A stretch of 64,000 nucleotides of DNA. Origin: Anadara kagoshimensis (lineage: Eukaryota > Mollusca > Bivalvia > Arcoida > Arcidae). This document shows, piece by piece, positions 22,000 to 32,334 of this stretch; within the stretch, counting starts at the first letter, position 1; every line of letters begins with the position of its first letter. The stretch is taken from the NCBI GenBank assembly GCA_021292105.1, contig CM037860.1, positions 14,650,698 through 14,714,697 of the forward strand. Reading direction: 5' to 3'. The notes under the pieces were generated by a model. That model did not search any database and was not told the DNA's origin. It saw only the letters and a program-made list of their open reading frames with translations. A program made the position numbers and the translations under genes.

Positions 22000-22560
22000 A
22001 ACCTCAAAGCCAGCATTTAAAAACTTTGAGATAGGTAATAGCCATGAGATCTGGTGCCAACAAAATTGTTATTGCCCTCCAACGCAAGTCCCAAATTATA
22101 TATTATTGACCTCAAGATATTTGTATTGACTGAAAACCCATATTGTATCACATGGACAATGCTGCATAGCCAACCAGTCAGCATGTTAAAATCTTTGAGA
22201 TTGGCAATAATCATGGCCTATGAAATCAATAAAATTGTTATTGCCTTCAACTCAAGTCCATAATCAAAGTTATGGCTCTAGATATTTGTATTGACTGGAA
22301 AGCCATATTATATCACGTGGACAATGCTGCAGAGCCAGCCAGTTAGTCTGGTGGTGCCAAAATAATTGTTATTGCCTTCAACTAAAGTCCATAATCATAT
22401 ACATTTGTATCATTGAGCCCAGATAGTTGACTTGAAAGCTATATTATATCACATGGACCATGATGCAGAGACAGCCAGCATGTTTAAATCTTTAATATGA
22501 CCACTGGTGCAAAAACAATTGCTATTGCCTCCAACTCAAGTCCATAATCATATATTATTA
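22000..22560. repeat. Tandem array of ~130-170-bp monomers, left part
   Basis: TTGTTATTGCC recurs at 22066, 22235, 22366 and (as TTGCTATTGCC) 22519. In each interval the order is CAACTCAAGTCCATAATCA, TTATTGACCTCAGATA-like, TTGTATTGACTGGAAAGCC, ATATCACATGGACAATGCTG, AGAGCCAGCCAG. Monomers differ by deletions. The array is interrupted at 22560 and resumes at 23125. Confidence 0.8.
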
Positions 22561-23124
22561 TATAATTAATAAATTCCATCTTTATGATTGGCTAAAACGG
22601 TTACACGTGACCATTGGATCTCACATCATATACCACGGATTTTCCGGTGAATATCAAATCCGGTGTACGTCATCGATTTTTGTTGACGTTCTCCGTAAAA
22701 TGATTAGAACGTCATCAATTAAGTGCATGCAAGTGATTTTTTTTCATAGAACGTTGACGTTATGGCATTATCAATTTACAATTGTAATTGATTGTGTCTC
22801 AATTGGAAAGCCATTTTTTTCATAGAATCAGACTTAAAATGTCAGATTGATCTAACTAATGCGGGATAAATTTAGTGTGATCAACCAGGGTGGGCAGGGG
22901 AATCTAACATCGGTAAAATAGTTAGATTGCCTTGTCACAGGTTTGAGAAAACATTGTCAACCGAAGTGCCACAGTTGCTAAATTATATAATAAAACAGTT
23001 ATGGACTTTTTAGTGGTTGTATATGGTGTGATATTCACCGGAAAAATAAATATTGACCTCGGCTGTCGCCTCGATCAATATTTATTTTTCCGGTGAATAT
23101 CACACCATATACAACCACTAAAAA
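22561..23124. mobile_element. ~565-bp insertion in the tandem array, ending in a long palindrome
   Basis: The array breaks off within GTCCATAATCATATATTATT (22540-22559) and resumes with GTCCATAATTGTATATTATT (23125-23144). These 20-bp words are 18/20 identical and could be a target duplication or simply the array phase. The inserted DNA is richer in CpG than its neighbours (GACGTT, TCCGG, CGTCATCG words). It includes TTTTCCGGTGAATATCAAAT near 22638, which recurs in the terminal palindrome. It has no coding capacity beyond a 72-codon frame without motif. The type is unknown. Confidence 0.55.
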
Positions 23125-23132
23125 GTCCATAA
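22999..23132. repeat. Perfect inverted repeat: 58-bp arms, 18-nt loop
   Basis: The left arm 22999-23056 (TTATGGACTTTTTAGTGGTT...AATATTGA) and the right arm 23075-23132 are exact reverse complements over 58 bp, by base-by-base reading. The loop CCTCGGCTGTCGCCTCGA is itself GC-rich and partly self-complementary. The outer 8 bp of the right arm (GTCCATAA) also belong to the tandem-array monomer, so the palindrome runs through the insertion boundary. Confidence 0.93.
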
Positions 23133-23225
23133 TTGTATATTATTGACCTCAGATATATGTATTGACTGGAAAGCCATACCCCTAGTATTATATCACACAA
23201 ATAGTGCTGCAGAGCCAGCAATTCA
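23125..23225. repeat. Tandem array of ~130-170-bp monomers, right remnant
   Basis: Continues the array at 22000-22560 with TATTATTGACCTCAGATA, GTATTGACTGGAAAGCCATA, ATATCACACAAATAGTGCTG and AGAGCCAGCAATTCAGC, then ends. Confidence 0.75.
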
Positions 23226-23229
23226 GCTA

Positions 23230-23975
23230 AGGGAGCTTCAGCTTCTTAAAGTATCACGTTTTATCTACTATCCATTGTATCTGATGTAACATTAACAGTA
23301 AAGATCAAATGAAACGTTATCATTCCTATAAATCACACAATCTATTATATATATATATATAAGACATTACTTAACCTGTACTTGATGCACCTATTGTTAT
23401 GTAAGGTAAGGTAACAAACTTTATATTGTAATGTACATATCCTCAAGTCAGATTACACTTACTGAAATCGTAATCCTCCCTAATCTATTTCCTGGTTTTT
23501 GCATTTTATATTGATAATAAAAAGTCTGTTTAAACTTTAGTTTTCATTTCTTCATTGTAGTTAACTTATATCAAAGACTGATTTTATTTTTTAATTCAGT
23601 TAAAAGTGATTTTACTACCTTTATAACAGATAAAACGTCTGTAGGTAGCATCATGTAGTCAGTGTTATATTGTGATGGTTATTTACAAGTTGCAACCAGT
23701 TTGCTGAAGAAAAAGCAGCTCAGGAAACACTCAAATTATACTTACACATTACATAAATTTGTGTAAAGATTAACAAAAATTTTGTTGTTCAAAACTGTTA
23801 AGACAATAACTCCGATCATGTACAATTTGCATTTGGTGAAACTCTCTTAACTTGTTTCATTTTTATATAATGGTAATGAGGAAAATTTAAGTACAAATTG
23901 CAAATTAGTCGTTTTACACAAATACTGAAATCCAGGAACAACATTTAGAGGTTGACATTGACATTCTACAGGTAT
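23230..23975. other. Non-coding stretch without recognised features
   Basis: AT-rich with a short (TA)n near 23346-23363. A minus-strand donor-like TTTCAGTAAGTG near 23455 has no matching acceptor that I would trust. Confidence 0.5.
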
Positions 23976-23978
23976 GAT

Positions 23979-24658
23979 GATTGATTGAATGAATATTAAT
24001 GAGATTTTTCTTCCCAGTTAAGGATATTTCATTTATATCTGAAAGTCACTAACTATGACTATATGGGGAGGCCGCGGTGGCCTAATGGATAAGACGTCAC
24101 TCTACAAATCCAGGGTTTCTCACCACTGTGAGTTCGAACCCGTTCAGACCACATATGGGAAAGTGAATTTTCCTTGTCGTTGGCCTTTACTGGTTCATCT
24201 GGTATCAGCATAATGTGACTGGGGGAGTAGTACGCTTGTCTGACTCTGAGAGCTAGAACCTTAAAGTCGCCCTGAGTGTGCGCTAGTACAAGGCAGACCA
24301 TAAAACACACTTATAGTTCACATGCATACACAGACTTGTTCATATATTAATCCAGAGACTAATAAAATAGTTCTCGTCGCAAATAGCTGAAAAATTGCTG
24401 ATGCGACATTAAGCAACATTCAACCAACCAACCAACATCACCAACTATAAGTGAAGTTTCAAAAGTTTTACCTTTTCAGTTTTCTCAGACCGATATGCAT
24501 GAAAGGTTCAGGGCATGTGACTTTCATTTCTAAATGCAGTGTGTTGCGAAAAGCAATCAATACCTGTATTTAAGTCTTACTTACACTCGGCCAGAGTTTT
24601 AAACCCCAACCTGCCACATATTTAGCAAATACTCTATCAACTAAGCTACAGTAGCGGC
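23979..24658 (-). repeat. SINE-1 copy split by a SINE-3 insertion
   Basis: The 3' part (23979-24058) has GATTGATTGAATGAAT, TTCCCAGTTAAGGATATTTC and ATTTATATCTGAAAGTCACT. The rest resumes at 24438 with TCACCAACTATAAGTGAAGT and runs to the inverted head (AACTAAGCTACAGTAGCGG). SINE-3 lies between, with the site duplicated as TCACTAACTATGA (24046-24058) and TCACCAACTATAA (24438-24450). Confidence 0.75.
24059..24437 (+). repeat. SINE-3 copy, full length, tRNA-Arg-like head
   Basis: The head GCGGTGGCCTAATGGATAAG matches the D-arm/A-box region of arthropod- and mollusc-type tRNA-Arg, and GAGTTCGAACCC is an intact B box. The body carries TGTGACTGGGGGAGTAGTAC, CCTTAAAGTCGCCCTGAGTG and AAGGCAGACCATAAAACACA. 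It ends AAATAGCTGAAAAATTGCTG, GCGACATTAAGCAACATTC and an (AACC)n tail. A/B boxes and tail are intact; the insertion is flanked by a 13-bp duplication. Comparable SINEs with this 3' end occur widely in molluscs (recall). Confidence 0.85.
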
Positions 24659-24664
24659 TATATG

Positions 24665-25275
24665 TATTATGTCATTCAATGATTCAGGTATGACAGTTGT
24701 AGTAAAATGTACTGCAGTCAGACAGTAATATAAGACATATCTTATACATGTAGTTATCATGTAAAAATAATAATGACAACAAAACATAGACTGAAATATA
24801 AATACTGATAATGAAAATAATGTTGATGAAAAAAATCATGAGATACAATATAATGAAAACTTATATAAGGTTATAAAAATTGAATCAATTCATGAAAGAT
24901 GAACATTCAGACAACATTTCTCACCTACAGACAAGCATACCACCCCAAAAATTGTTATGCAAGATTCTATTATTCTAGACCATCAAAGTACAGTAAAATA
25001 CAGAGTGAAAGTGATGCTAATGCTAAGGCTAGGGATGTCATAATATCTTTTTGCAATTTGTACAAACAAGCTTAAAACATTTTTTCAATTCTTCATTCTG
25101 TCAACATGGCAAAACAAATGCTGTGGTCACAGAATCTGCAAGTAAATACCTACTGGATATCAAAAATTTAGCTGACCACTTCAAACTCACACTAATGATT
25201 GTAACAGTTTAGCCAGCTGGTTGATCTATAAATACTTCAGTCCAACCCTTCTAAAATGAATATATTTTGGACTTC
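24665..25275. other. Non-coding stretch without recognised features
   Basis: AT-rich unique DNA with a few short A-rich runs. Confidence 0.5.
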
Positions 25276-25280
25276 AAGAT

Positions 25281-25770
25281 TTTATTAGACAGGTGCTCTG
25301 TTTATTCAGGGTTCTATGTAGACAGGTGTCCAATTTACTCAGGGTCCATTTAGACAGGCGTTTTACTTGGGGTCCATTTAGACAGATATTCAGTTTACTC
25401 AGGGTTCATTTAGACAATTGTCTAGTTTATTAAGGGTCCACTTAGAAAGATGTTCAGTTTACACAGGGTTCCATTAAGACAGGTGTTAAGTTTACTCAGA
25501 GTTCTATTTAGACAGGTGTCCAGTTTACTCAGAGTTCCATTTAGACAGGTGTCCAGTTTACTAAGGATTCCATTAAGACAGGTGTCTAGTTTACTCAGAG
25601 TTCCATTTAGACAGGTGTCCAGTTTACTCAGAGTTCCATTTAGACAGGTGTCCAGTTTACTCAGGGTCTATTTTAGACAGTTTAGTTTACTTGGGGTTTG
25701 TTTAGACAGGTGTCCCATTTACCAAGGGTCCATTTAGACAGGTGTTTGATTTACACAGAGTTCCATTTTC
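25281..25770. repeat. 33-bp minisatellite, ~15 units
   Basis: The unit is AGACAGGTGTCCAGTTTACT followed by CAGAGTTCCATTT. The centre (25490-25670) is the most homogeneous and the edges are degraded, the usual picture for unequal exchange. As 33 is a multiple of 3, one plus frame (25450-25737) reads an 11-residue repeat (LLRVPFRQVSS). There is no other sign of a gene. Confidence 0.9.
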
Positions 25771-25774
25771 AAAG

Positions 25775-27350
25775 GTTCCACTGTCTTGAAAACTATGCCA
25801 TTAAGATCATTAAATACAATCCATAACTTGTTATTTTTTATGCTGACCATTAGTTCTATACTGTTGAAAGTGTCACTGACCATGTCAATGACCATATAAC
25901 ATGGAACATGGAAAAAGAGAAATTGATGTTGATCATTTGAAATGATGATAGAATTCTGAGTGTTGATGAAAAACTAAGAACCTTCTATATGTACCTGGCA
26001 CAGATGGAATCTGAGCTATAAGAACATGTAGACAGATGTACATATTCACCTGTTGTTGAGGATAAAGGTGATGAAAACCCCCAACACCTGTATCTTCTCA
26101 GGCATAAGAGAATATATAACATTTACTCTAAAATATGTGACAAACAAATAACTAAACAACTTACATTTTTTAAAAATTTCCAGTCCATTGAAAAGGTATT
26201 GGTTTGACTCATTAGTATAACTACTTAAACAATATTTAGTAAAAAAAATTACTGTAATACAAAGGCTAATTTTCATAAATATCTCACCTTCATGGTTTAT
26301 ATTTGGTGTGGTCCTCATGTACTTAAATGTTTAAATAGTAAAAGTAAAGGTTGCATATTAAAAGTAACCATTGTCGTTGTCAGATGTGTGAGTCATGCAA
26401 CTCGTATGTCAAACAAAAACAGATTGTTGCTAAAATGCACGACAACTAAAGCATGTGACCCTTTGATTTATAATATCCACAGACATATTCCCAGATAAAT
26501 GCACGTTTTCACCTGTAATTTGTCGTAATTAATTTGTACATGTCAATGAAAATCAATACATATTTATACTGACATGATTTTTAAATGCTTCACTAACGGG
26601 GTTATTATTGGATTAACAAGGACATTACATGATGAAACCATGCTTAAAATTAATTTTAAAAATTTAAAAACAAATAAATTATAATTTTCAATCAAGTTAT
26701 TTTAATAATCAACATTACTGCTTTTTTTCAAACCACATCAAAAGAGAGAAAGATATCTATCATAAATGCTATCCTTCTGTCTACAAGAAATCAGACAAAC
26801 ATAGAAATTAACAATTAATTTGTGTAGAGCTAATTCACTAGGTGATGTTAATGTTTCTTTTTTTAATTTAAACATACAGAATATCCTGTGTAAACTGAAT
26901 CCTGAATAAACAGAAAAATCAGAGTTTTCAGTTCAGAAAGATGGCTTTTAAAGTTAAAACTTTTTAATCATCCTAACTATGCTTAAAATATCAGAAGATC
27001 TATTAAGCAACCCCCAAATATAGAGAAACCTGTAACATTAGAAGCGATTCTAACATGGATCCCATCAATGAGTGGTGCTGACGATAACCTCAAAAGGAAA
27101 GGGCTTTGATTGCTTTCAGAACATCCCCCACCCTACCCCCCTCCGTATTTGTCTACCAGATTCTAAATAGTCTTGATTTTTTGAATTTTAAAAATCAATA
27201 CAATCTACCTGTTCCCCTTCTTAAGAAAATCCAAAGTATGGTAATTTGCATACCTTTAACAAGATATATAAAATATTTAAGTACAAACAAATATACTATA
27301 ACCAAGATACTCTGATATTTACCTTATCAATAAGTGAGAGTGTCAACTGT
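25775..27350. other. Non-coding stretch; weak minus-strand donor near 26287
   Basis: Mostly unique. On the minus strand ATGAGGACCACACC...AACCATGAAG|GTGAGATA (ATG at 26318, donor GT near 26288) could be a tiny exon, but no acceptor or promoter supports it. Confidence 0.4.
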
Positions 27351-27360
27351 TTATTTAAAA

Positions 27361-27598
27361 AAAATCTTATACCATGGCCCAAACTAAGGTACTAGATTAA
27401 TACATCTCCAAGTTTGCTTGTTATTCACAGCTGCAAGTGACCCTAAGTGTCTGATTTGAGACTTTAAAAAAGTGGTTTTAATAGTGATTTGCATGTACAG
27501 TAAAACCTTGTTATATTGTCCTTCGGTAACCTTGCCACACTATTTTTGAAGTCCCAAAATACATCTCTTCTTCGTTATTCTTTATAAGCCTCCCTCAA
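27361..27598. repeat. 238-bp tandem duplication, unit 1 (includes a family P MITE left end)
   Basis: AAATCTTATACCATGGCCCA starts unit 1 near 27362 and unit 2 near 27600; TCACAGCTGCAA, GTCTGATTT and GTGGTTTTAATAG-like blocks follow in both. Unit 1 ends inside the left half of a family P MITE (TACAGTAAAACCTTGTTATA at 27496), cut where unit 2 begins. Confidence 0.8.
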
Positions 27599-27853
27599 AA
27601 AATCTTATACCATGGCCCAAACTAATTAAGGTTTATTAATCCAAATCTTAAGTTTGATTGCTTTTCACAGCTGCAATTGTCTGATTTCAGACTATAAAAT
27701 AGTGGGTTTTAATAGCGATTTATTAAATTATGTGTACAGTAAAACCTTGCTATAATGCCCCTCAATAATGCTGCCAAATTGCTCTTTGCCACACTACTGG
27801 TATTTTGAAATACCAAAATACATTTCTTCTTTTTTTCTTCATAAGCTTCCTTC
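27599..27853. repeat. 238-bp tandem duplication, unit 2
   Basis: Second copy of the 27361-27598 segment, diverged by small indels and about 15% substitutions, which implies an old event. It runs into the complete MITE at 27737. Confidence 0.75.
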
Positions 27854-27935
27854 TTATTTATCACCAAATCACCATAGACATGTAATGCCAAAATTTAACT
27901 GGACAAATAGTGGTGATCAATTGAAATATTAATAT
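27737..27935. mobile_element. Family P (pogo-like) MITE copy, ~200 bp
   Basis: Begins CAGTAAAACCTTGCTATAAT after TA. Its interior (AATGCCCCTCAATAATG, TACCAAAATACATTTCTTC, TATTTATCACCAAA, GGACAAATAGTGGTGATCAA) matches 5279-5500 and the inverse of 59832-60003. The right terminus is eroded, so the end is approximate. Confidence 0.7.
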
Positions 27936-28039
27936 ACCATGAAATTTACAGATTAGTTGTTTAACCTCTGAATAAAAAAATCCTTACTGGTATATTTAAA
28001 TGGTGATAGGTATGGTACAATTGCAGAAATTCATACCGT

Positions 28040-28240
28040 TGATGCCATGATTTCTGTGACATGAGGCATTCATTTTTCAGGTCTCGCCTAATGACCAAAT
28101 GCCTGTCAGTGCTTGTTTTTAGAACATTCATTACCAATTTTAAGTCTTGGCTAGACCTAGCTTGGGTTTGATCTTTTGACCATTGACATACAGTATTAGA
28201 ATTCTACCAATAGAGATTACCATTTACGTTGTTGAACCCC
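28040..28240 (-). repeat. Degraded SINE-1 fragment
   Basis: CTGTGACATGAGGCATTC, TTCAGGTCTCGCCTAATGAC, AAATGCCTGTCAGTGCTTG, TTTTAAGTCTTGGCTAGACC and GGGTTTGATCTTTTGACC follow the SINE-1 body-to-B-box order on the minus strand. Ends unclear. Confidence 0.5.
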
Positions 28241-28420
28241 CAGTCCTTCCAGATTAAACATAAATATAAGACATAAGATCATTCACACCTTGCATTTGAC
28301 AAAAGTACCGGTACACAATACAATTTCTGAAGATCAAGTACAGCTAGCTGGTGATGTCTCAAAATAAATGAACCATTCCTGATCAGAAAATGAATGTTAT
28401 AGTGCCAACTTACTTATTGC

Positions 28421-28575
28421 TAAGTAAAACCCCCAATATAATGATCCTTGTTAACTTTGCCACCTCACATAAAGCCACATTAAAACCTCATACTAATGCC
28501 ACTTAACTTATCACCACATTAAAATTTCATTATAATGCCAAGCCCCTTTGACGCCAAAATCTGATGACATTAATG
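28421..28575. repeat. Probable decayed family P MITE
   Basis: AAGTAAAACCCCCAATATAATG followed by TTTGCCACC and repeated TAATGCCA words resembles family P, but the terminus is mutated and the right end was not found. Confidence 0.35.
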
Positions 28576-28599
28576 AACAAGATATAGCTTTCAAAACAA

Positions 28600-29265
28600 A
28601 ATCACATTGGATTACTTTGATGCATGCTGACTAATGTAAAATGACTGAAATTAATCAAGTAGCTATGGAAACTGAAAATTATGAAACATAATTTGACATA
28701 ATTGATTATTATGGAAGCTATGTTGTTACCAGACTTCTGCTTGGTATTGTCTGTATGCTAAAATAAACAGATTACAACTGTAATGTATTCCAGTTTTTTA
28801 AGTTGGTAATACTTTAATAAAGGTAAACAATGAAAATGGAGAGATTGCAGGACAAAGTCCTGTCCATATGTACACCAAATCAAAAAAAAAAAAAGAAAAA
28901 TTACTGGGCTATGGAAAATATATGTGAATAATTTGAACTGTAATAATTTCATTTTCAATACCTGTTTGAATAGCACTTATAGACTTCATCATGACTGACT
29001 AGATGAATATCTTCATTCAAACCAGAGATGATAAAGGTCTTGATGAATATTTGTGGCACTTTCAGCCAAATCCCTTCCTTTATCTTTCATTCAATGGTAT
29101 ATCTTTTTGATGCTCCATACTTAGCTAACCTAGTGGTAGATAAATGGAAGCACCTGCAGAATTGTATTGCCAGCTAGACCTTACAATAATTTACATGATC
29201 ATGACGGGATTACTGTCAATAAGTAAAATCAATGAAGATTATTTTTACCTAACTAACCTTACATG
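28600..29265. other. Non-coding stretch without recognised features
   Basis: AT-rich with an A run near 28879-28892; no supported feature. Confidence 0.5.
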
Positions 29266-29271
29266 ACTGAT

Positions 29272-29778
29272 AGAATTTCACTTAGCTTTTGTCAAGAGCA
29301 GCATTGACTGAGCAAGATTGGAATAAAATTATTGGAGATGCTGGCATTATTAAAGTTTTTCACATAGTGACCTACTTATTAAATCATATACATGTACAAA
29401 CTTAAAAAATTAACCTACTTTTTGTCAAATTGACTATTCTGAGCAATTTTGAAGGTTGGACTAAAGTTTTGGCCTCAAGAGTGTTAACAAGGCTTTACTA
29501 TGATTTGACCTAGTTAGCTTATTGGCCTAACTTTACTTATATATGAACTTGACTTAGCTTTTATCAAGATGATCATTCTGAGCAAGTTTGAAGAAGACTA
29601 CCCAACATGATACATAAAATACTGACCAGTTTTTGTAAAGAAGATCACTTTTGACAAGTCTGATGCAGAATGGGTAAACTTGTTGCCTTTAGATGATGCA
29701 AGACTGACAAAACATGACGGAAAAAGATTCATTGCAATAGCTAATTTGCCCACTTTTGAGCTCAGGTGAGCTGGTTAT
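29272..29778 (+). repeat. Multi-unit dispersed mollusc-type repeat
   Basis: Related units begin GACTTAGCTTTTGTCAAG-like near 29278, 29411, 29550 and 29624. They carry CATTCTGAGCAAGTTTGAAG, AGAGTGTTAACAAGGCTTTA and GATTTGACCTAG, and end TTTGAGCTCAGGTGAGCTGG at about 29770. This order is familiar from widespread molluscan repeats (recall only). The CAGGTGAGC here is part of the repeat end, not evidence of a splice donor. Confidence 0.6.
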
Positions 29779-29779
29779 T

Positions 29780-31350
29780 TCATTATTAAAATCTAGATCC
29801 TGCATACTGAATTATTAAACACTGGTCAGAAACTGTCAAAAATTATTATGATGTGTGATGTATACTAGAACCATGTGACATATTATTTAAATTCAGTAAC
29901 GACTTTACAAACTGATCTGGTGAATTAATTTGAATTCAAATGTTGCACTAAAAAGTAAATGAGCCAATCTGATATATGAGACATATGCTGTGCATCTGTT
30001 GCATGAAGCATGTTACACGAACAATACACCAGAGTAAATAGTAATAGTAAAATCAACATAACATATGGTGTGACATGTAAACCTGACTAGTTTGTCACTT
30101 AATGTCAAAGAAGTTCAATAAATGTTAACAAACTGCTACTACACCTACATGTATGATTAACTGATTAGCAGATTCAATGTCCAGTTGTTCAAAACTCCAT
30201 AAGCTTGACCAGTTGGTTAGCCAAAAATCATATTTTGTGTTAATTAGGCAATATTTCTGAAATTTCTGTTCAAAACTTAATGCACACAATCATTATAATA
30301 AATAGATGCAGATATAATAAAAACTATGTTTATACATATATTTTTATTTTAAAAACATTTTGAATTTCCACAAACCGTTTGGTCAAGTTTTAAACAAACG
30401 AGTCCAGATCAAGTGAGTGACAATATTATTGTCATTAGTTTGTACTTGCTGAGAAAACTGGAAAGCATAAGGAGCTCACTGACTGCACACAATGTAACTA
30501 ATATGCATCAATTAAATAACTTATTCTAAAAAATAACATTAAGATATAAATATGATAATTAGAATGTAAAAACTGAAAATTAAAGAGATACCGTGTTTTA
30601 CACAACATTAGACTTTTTACTCAAATCAACTAAAACACCTTTGTAGTCATATTGCCCTTTGTACTATTGCTGTCTGGTTCTATATAAATTTGGGTTCAGT
30701 TTTTGATGGTGACCAAAATGGGCTTTTGGGCTTATGCGTGACTTGCAAAATTATTGTAGCAATTGTATTTGTTTGGTTGACTATCTGTTGTTTTGCAACC
30801 CAAATGCCTGTTTTGTTTGCTTTGATTGTACTACAGCAATGCTTCCTTTAGATCACTCAGAGTTTGAAATCACTATGCCAATTTTAGACCATTGAATTTT
30901 ATGACTAGAGTTATAACCACTATGCCACTTTTTTTTCTTTTTTACTTTTCATAATGACTTTTTGTTACTACTACTAGGTTTAGTTAGATCATCAACAACA
31001 AAAATATTTTCCTTTGAATTTCACTCTTTATATTTTGATAAAATGATATGAACTATCCATTCCATTAAATTAAACAGTATCAAATTCAAATATTACACTG
31101 CAAATGTACCCCTAAAAACCTTGCATCTTTTATGACTCAAAACTGGGGTAATTTGTATAATTGCCATAGTTACGAGAAATTACAACAAATTACATCAAAT
31201 CAAGATCAAACAATGAAATACAAAAATCTCTATCAATATAAAAGATTCTCATTAGCTAAGTATGTTTTATTTGGACTTTCATAAAAGAATCAGGAAAACT
31301 GATGAGAATGGAGAATAATCATTCTGTTTATAGAGACAATTATAGTACAA
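29780..31350. other. Non-coding stretch without recognised features
   Basis: AT-rich and apparently unique; no splice pairs or repeats recognised. Confidence 0.5.
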
Positions 31351-31355
31351 AGCTG

Positions 31356-31593
31356 TAGAGTGTGTCAAGTTTGACCTGGCAGTTTGACCTTTAATTTGAA
31401 TATTGAATCAGCCATATACATTATGTTATTTAGGGGCTATATAAAGTTGATATATAAGGATTGATGATAGTTATACTGAGTACTGAGTGTTTACCGTAAT
31501 GGAAGATGCTGTCTTCCCTAAACCATACAGTAATTAGCTCAATCCAATATTCAAATTCAAGGTCAAACAGCCAGGTCAAACTCAACACACTAT
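31356..31593. mobile_element. MITE with ~55-bp terminal inverted repeats (family T relative)
   Basis: TAGAGTGTGTCAAGTTTGAC at the left matches the reverse complement of the right end TCAAACTCAACACACTATA. The pairing continues through GACCTGGCAGTTTGACCTTT and AATTTGAATATTG for about 55 bp with a few mismatches. The inner terminus resembles 659-860. TA lies at both ends. No coding capacity. Confidence 0.7.
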
Positions 31594-32035
31594 ATTTGAA
31601 TAGCTATGAGACTGTGATTCATTTTTCATTTATTGACAGATATTGACTTCCACAAAGCTATCTAGACACTTGTATTATCACAACCAATTAATGATCAAAT
31701 TGTCACATTTTCATAACACTTTCATTACAAATCTATAATGTAGAAATTTGGTTGCTATGACAACCGATTCCTTTTGCTAAGGTTCTATCAATAATTAGCC
31801 ATAATAGCTGTCAAGACAAAGGAAATGAAATGATGAAGTTTATCACACAGTTGATGTTGAAATAAAAATATGCTTCTGTTTTATTTTTTGTGTAGAGTTT
31901 CTAATAAATATATACTGGTACATATTATTTGTGTTGGATTAGAATAAGTTACAGTTGAATTTGGTTTTTATGTCCATGGATTATTCTGTTTGCAGGGTAT
32001 ATTTTTATTTTTTTGTTTTGTCGATCTGCCTTAGC

Positions 32036-32330
32036 CTTGTTTACTCTGTATCTCCTAAATTTTTCAACAAAACTTGGTATAAGTGTGCATCAGCATCAGC
32101 ATAATGTGTCATGAATCATGATTGGTTATCTTGACCAAAGGTCAAGGCCACAGAGGCAGAAACTAAAGAATATTTGTATTGTTTTTCATGTCAATTCTAT
32201 GTCTTATACATTTCTAAGTGTTTTTAAATGAAACTTGCTATAATTCTGCACCTGTCTTTAATCATGTTTGGTTATGTGGGTCAAAGGTCAGACATGAGGG
32301 TCTGATATTAGTTATGTCATGTTCAGGTGT
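32036..32330 (+). repeat. Two-unit dispersed mollusc-type repeat
   Basis: Two related units of about 150 bp: (AACAAAACTTGGTATAAGTG, CATGATTGGTTATCTTGACC, AAAGGTCAAGGCCA) and (AATGAAACTTGCTATAATTC, CATGTTTGGTTATGTGGGTC, AAAGGTCAGACATGAG). It matches the recalled AGGTCAAGG-type repeats in molluscs. Non-coding. Confidence 0.55.
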
Positions 32331-32334
32331 GCCA

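Noticed and set aside
24066-24142. tRNA-Arg-like sequence as a tRNA gene
   Set aside because: Followed by the SINE-3 body and tail found at other loci. No acceptor-stem partner downstream of the B box.
29755-29775. CAGGTGAGC as a splice donor
   Set aside because: It is the recurrent end of the dispersed repeat at 29272-29778.
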